Source of the DNA: Filomicrobium sp.
GTDB taxonomy: Bacteria > Pseudomonadota > Alphaproteobacteria > Rhizobiales > Hyphomicrobiaceae
Direction of reading: 5' to 3'
NCBI GenBank assembly: GCA_017792465.1
Contig: CP051234.1
Span: 932,606 to 996,605 of the forward strand
Length of the DNA stretch: 64,000 nt
Below, one piece after another: positions 62,987 through 64,000 of the stretch. The notes beneath the pieces were generated by a model that had not been told where the DNA came from, made no database searches, and was given only the letters and a program-made list of their open reading frames with translations. How positions within the stretch are numbered: position 1 is the first letter of the stretch; each line of letters begins with the position of its first letter. The position numbers were made by a program, and so were the translations under genes.

Positions 62987-64000
62987 GGGAGCCTTCCTGG
63001 CCTATTTTTTCAGAGGGTGCGCGTGGAATATCGAAATTGAATGTTGAGCCGCGTCCAAGCTGGGTTTCGACGTCAATCTTGCCGCCGTGGCCTTCCACAA
63101 TCGAGTGCGAAACGCTGAGGCCGAGGCCCATTCCGCTGCCGACATCGTCGGTCGTAAAGAACGGATCGAAAATTCGCGGCAGGACTTCGGGTGAAATACC
63201 TGGTCCATTGTCTTCGACTGAAATGACGATCCTGTCTTCGTACGAGCGGGCGCGGACGAAGATAACCGGTTTTTCGGCTCGATCCATTTGCACAATACTC
63301 TTAGCAGCGTTCAAAATCAGATTGACGAGCACCTGGGTCAATTGCTGTTCGTTGCCCCAGCCGTACAGATCTTCGGAGACGTCGAGATTGAGTTCAAGAT
63401 CGCGCGTGGCGCTTGCTGTGAAGCGGCGCGCGTGGTTGAGCATCTTGGCAACTGAGAAGCGTTCGCGCAGATCCTGTGCCGACGGTTTGGCGAAGGCCCA
63501 AAGATCCTTGACGATCGACTGGACGCGGTTGACGCCTTCGCGCGCATCGTCGACGCACTCGCCAAGGTCCACATCGGATTTTACCGACTTGTTTTTCGCC
63601 GCATGTGCAAGCGCCATGTTGGCGTAGTTCAGCGGATTGTTGATCTCGTGCAGCAGGCCGGCCGCCATGGTGCCCAGCGCCGTCAGCTTTTCACGATGGA
63701 CAAGCTGCGCTTCGGCTTCCTGCAGGCGTTTCAACGCATCCGATAGCGCTTCGTTCTGCTCGCGCAGTTCGCTTTCCAACCGACTGACGGAATTGAGGTT
63801 CTTCAGCCTTGTCTTGATCTCAAGGTAGCTGAACGGCTTGACCAGAAAGTCGTCGGCGCCAGCCATTAAGGCAGAATACTTGGCATCGTCATCGGCCCGC
63901 GCCGTCAAAACGACGACCTTGAGTTTACTCAATGCGGGGTCAGCCTTGATTTTCTTGCAAAGCTCGATGCCATCAATTTCTGGCAGCATCAGATCCAAAA
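62964..64000 (-). CDS. Receiver-histidine kinase, N-terminus outside window
   Basis: At least 345 residues; the frame runs off the right edge. The visible part begins inside a receiver at DLMLPEIDG with switch VVVLTAR and lysine VKPFS, then a coiled linker, H-box MAAGLLHEINNPLNYANM, N-box VNLILNAAKSI, G1 VEDNGPGI and G2 GSGMGLGLSV. It is a soluble kinase controlled by its own receiver, like members that act late in relays. The kinase is the first of at least two genes, its end overlapping the receiver protein. Confidence 0.9.
   Translation of the reverse strand, partial: LDLMLPEIDGIELCKKIKADPALSKLKVVVLTARADDDAKYSALMAGADDFLVKPFSYLEIKTRLKNLNSVSRLESELREQNEALSDALKRLQEAEAQLVHREKLTALGTMAAGLLHEINNPLNYANMALAHAAKNKSVKSDVDLGECVDDAREGVNRVQSIVKDLWAFAKPSAQDLRERFSVAKMLNHARRFTASATRDLELNLDVSEDLYGWGNEQQLTQVLVNLILNAAKSIVQMDRAEKPVIFVRARSYEDRIVISVEDNGPGISPEVLPRIFDPFFTTDDVGSGMGLGLSVSHSIVEGHGGKIDVETQLGRGSTFNFDIPRAPSEKIGQEGSHVIQSTR

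Overview
The window looks like chromosomal DNA of an alphaproteobacterium, most likely of the order Hyphomicrobiales (inference). The basis is GC-rich coding DNA, the gene families present, an alphaproteobacterial type of Zur operator and an Alphaproteobacteria-like porin. No rRNA, tRNA, CRISPR array, insertion sequence or prophage gene was seen. Genes are dense and mostly in operons; the only long AT-rich non-coding stretch is at about 34.1-35.0 kb.

Layout. 0-7 kb: a formylglycine-generating enzyme cut by the window edge and the sulfatase it probably activates, a secreted HAD phosphatase, two small secreted proteins, and a DCC-family protein overlapping an NAD(P)-binding/DUF4166 protein. 7.1-15.5 kb, minus strand: an iron locus reading feoA-like, feoA, feoB, feoC, an unknown gene, then six closely packed genes. 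These six are two stand-alone HMA-like proteins, a His-rich membrane protein, a glycine-rich membrane protein, a DUF5132-like protein and a FezB-like P1B ATPase. The set matches the six-gene fez (ferrosome) type of operon known from Rhodopseudomonas palustris and Shewanella putrefaciens, so this is a candidate iron-storage organelle locus joined to ferrous iron import. 16-22.5 kb: a zinc-scarcity locus with a CobW/COG0523 GTPase, a methyltransferase and DUF1826 behind a perfect 18-bp Zur-like palindrome, facing a DUF2946 protein, a His/Asp/Glu-rich ZrgA-like protein and an FtsX-type ABC pair. 22.8-26 kb: a MacAB-like export system.

26-39 kb: a signalling block. On the minus strand lie a Cache-HAMP-PAS histidine kinase with two receiver domains, a single receiver, an Hpt protein, a hybrid kinase and a receiver-EAL phosphodiesterase. 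On the plus strand, across the AT-rich gap, lie a receiver protein with a zinc-ribbon output region, a processive family 2 glycosyltransferase and an HlyD-like protein. The arrangement suggests phosphorelay and c-di-GMP control of an exported polysaccharide (inference). 39-43 kb: a DedA protein, a small secreted protein, two small unknown proteins and an internally duplicated propeller-like protein.

43-50.5 kb: an FHA-adenylate cyclase, a PP2C phosphatase, an FHA protein, a vWA-TM-FHA protein and a membrane Ser/Thr kinase with ten 48-bp tandem repeats. This resembles the threonine phosphorylation modules of type VI secretion, but no secretion gene is present. 50.7-60.3 kb: porin, PPK2, threonine ammonia-lyase, an ion-transporter-like protein, a tyrosine-phosphatase-like protein, an OxyR-like regulator without the peroxidatic cysteine, and NhaA. 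60.7-64 kb: three receiver-containing signalling proteins, the last cut by the window edge.
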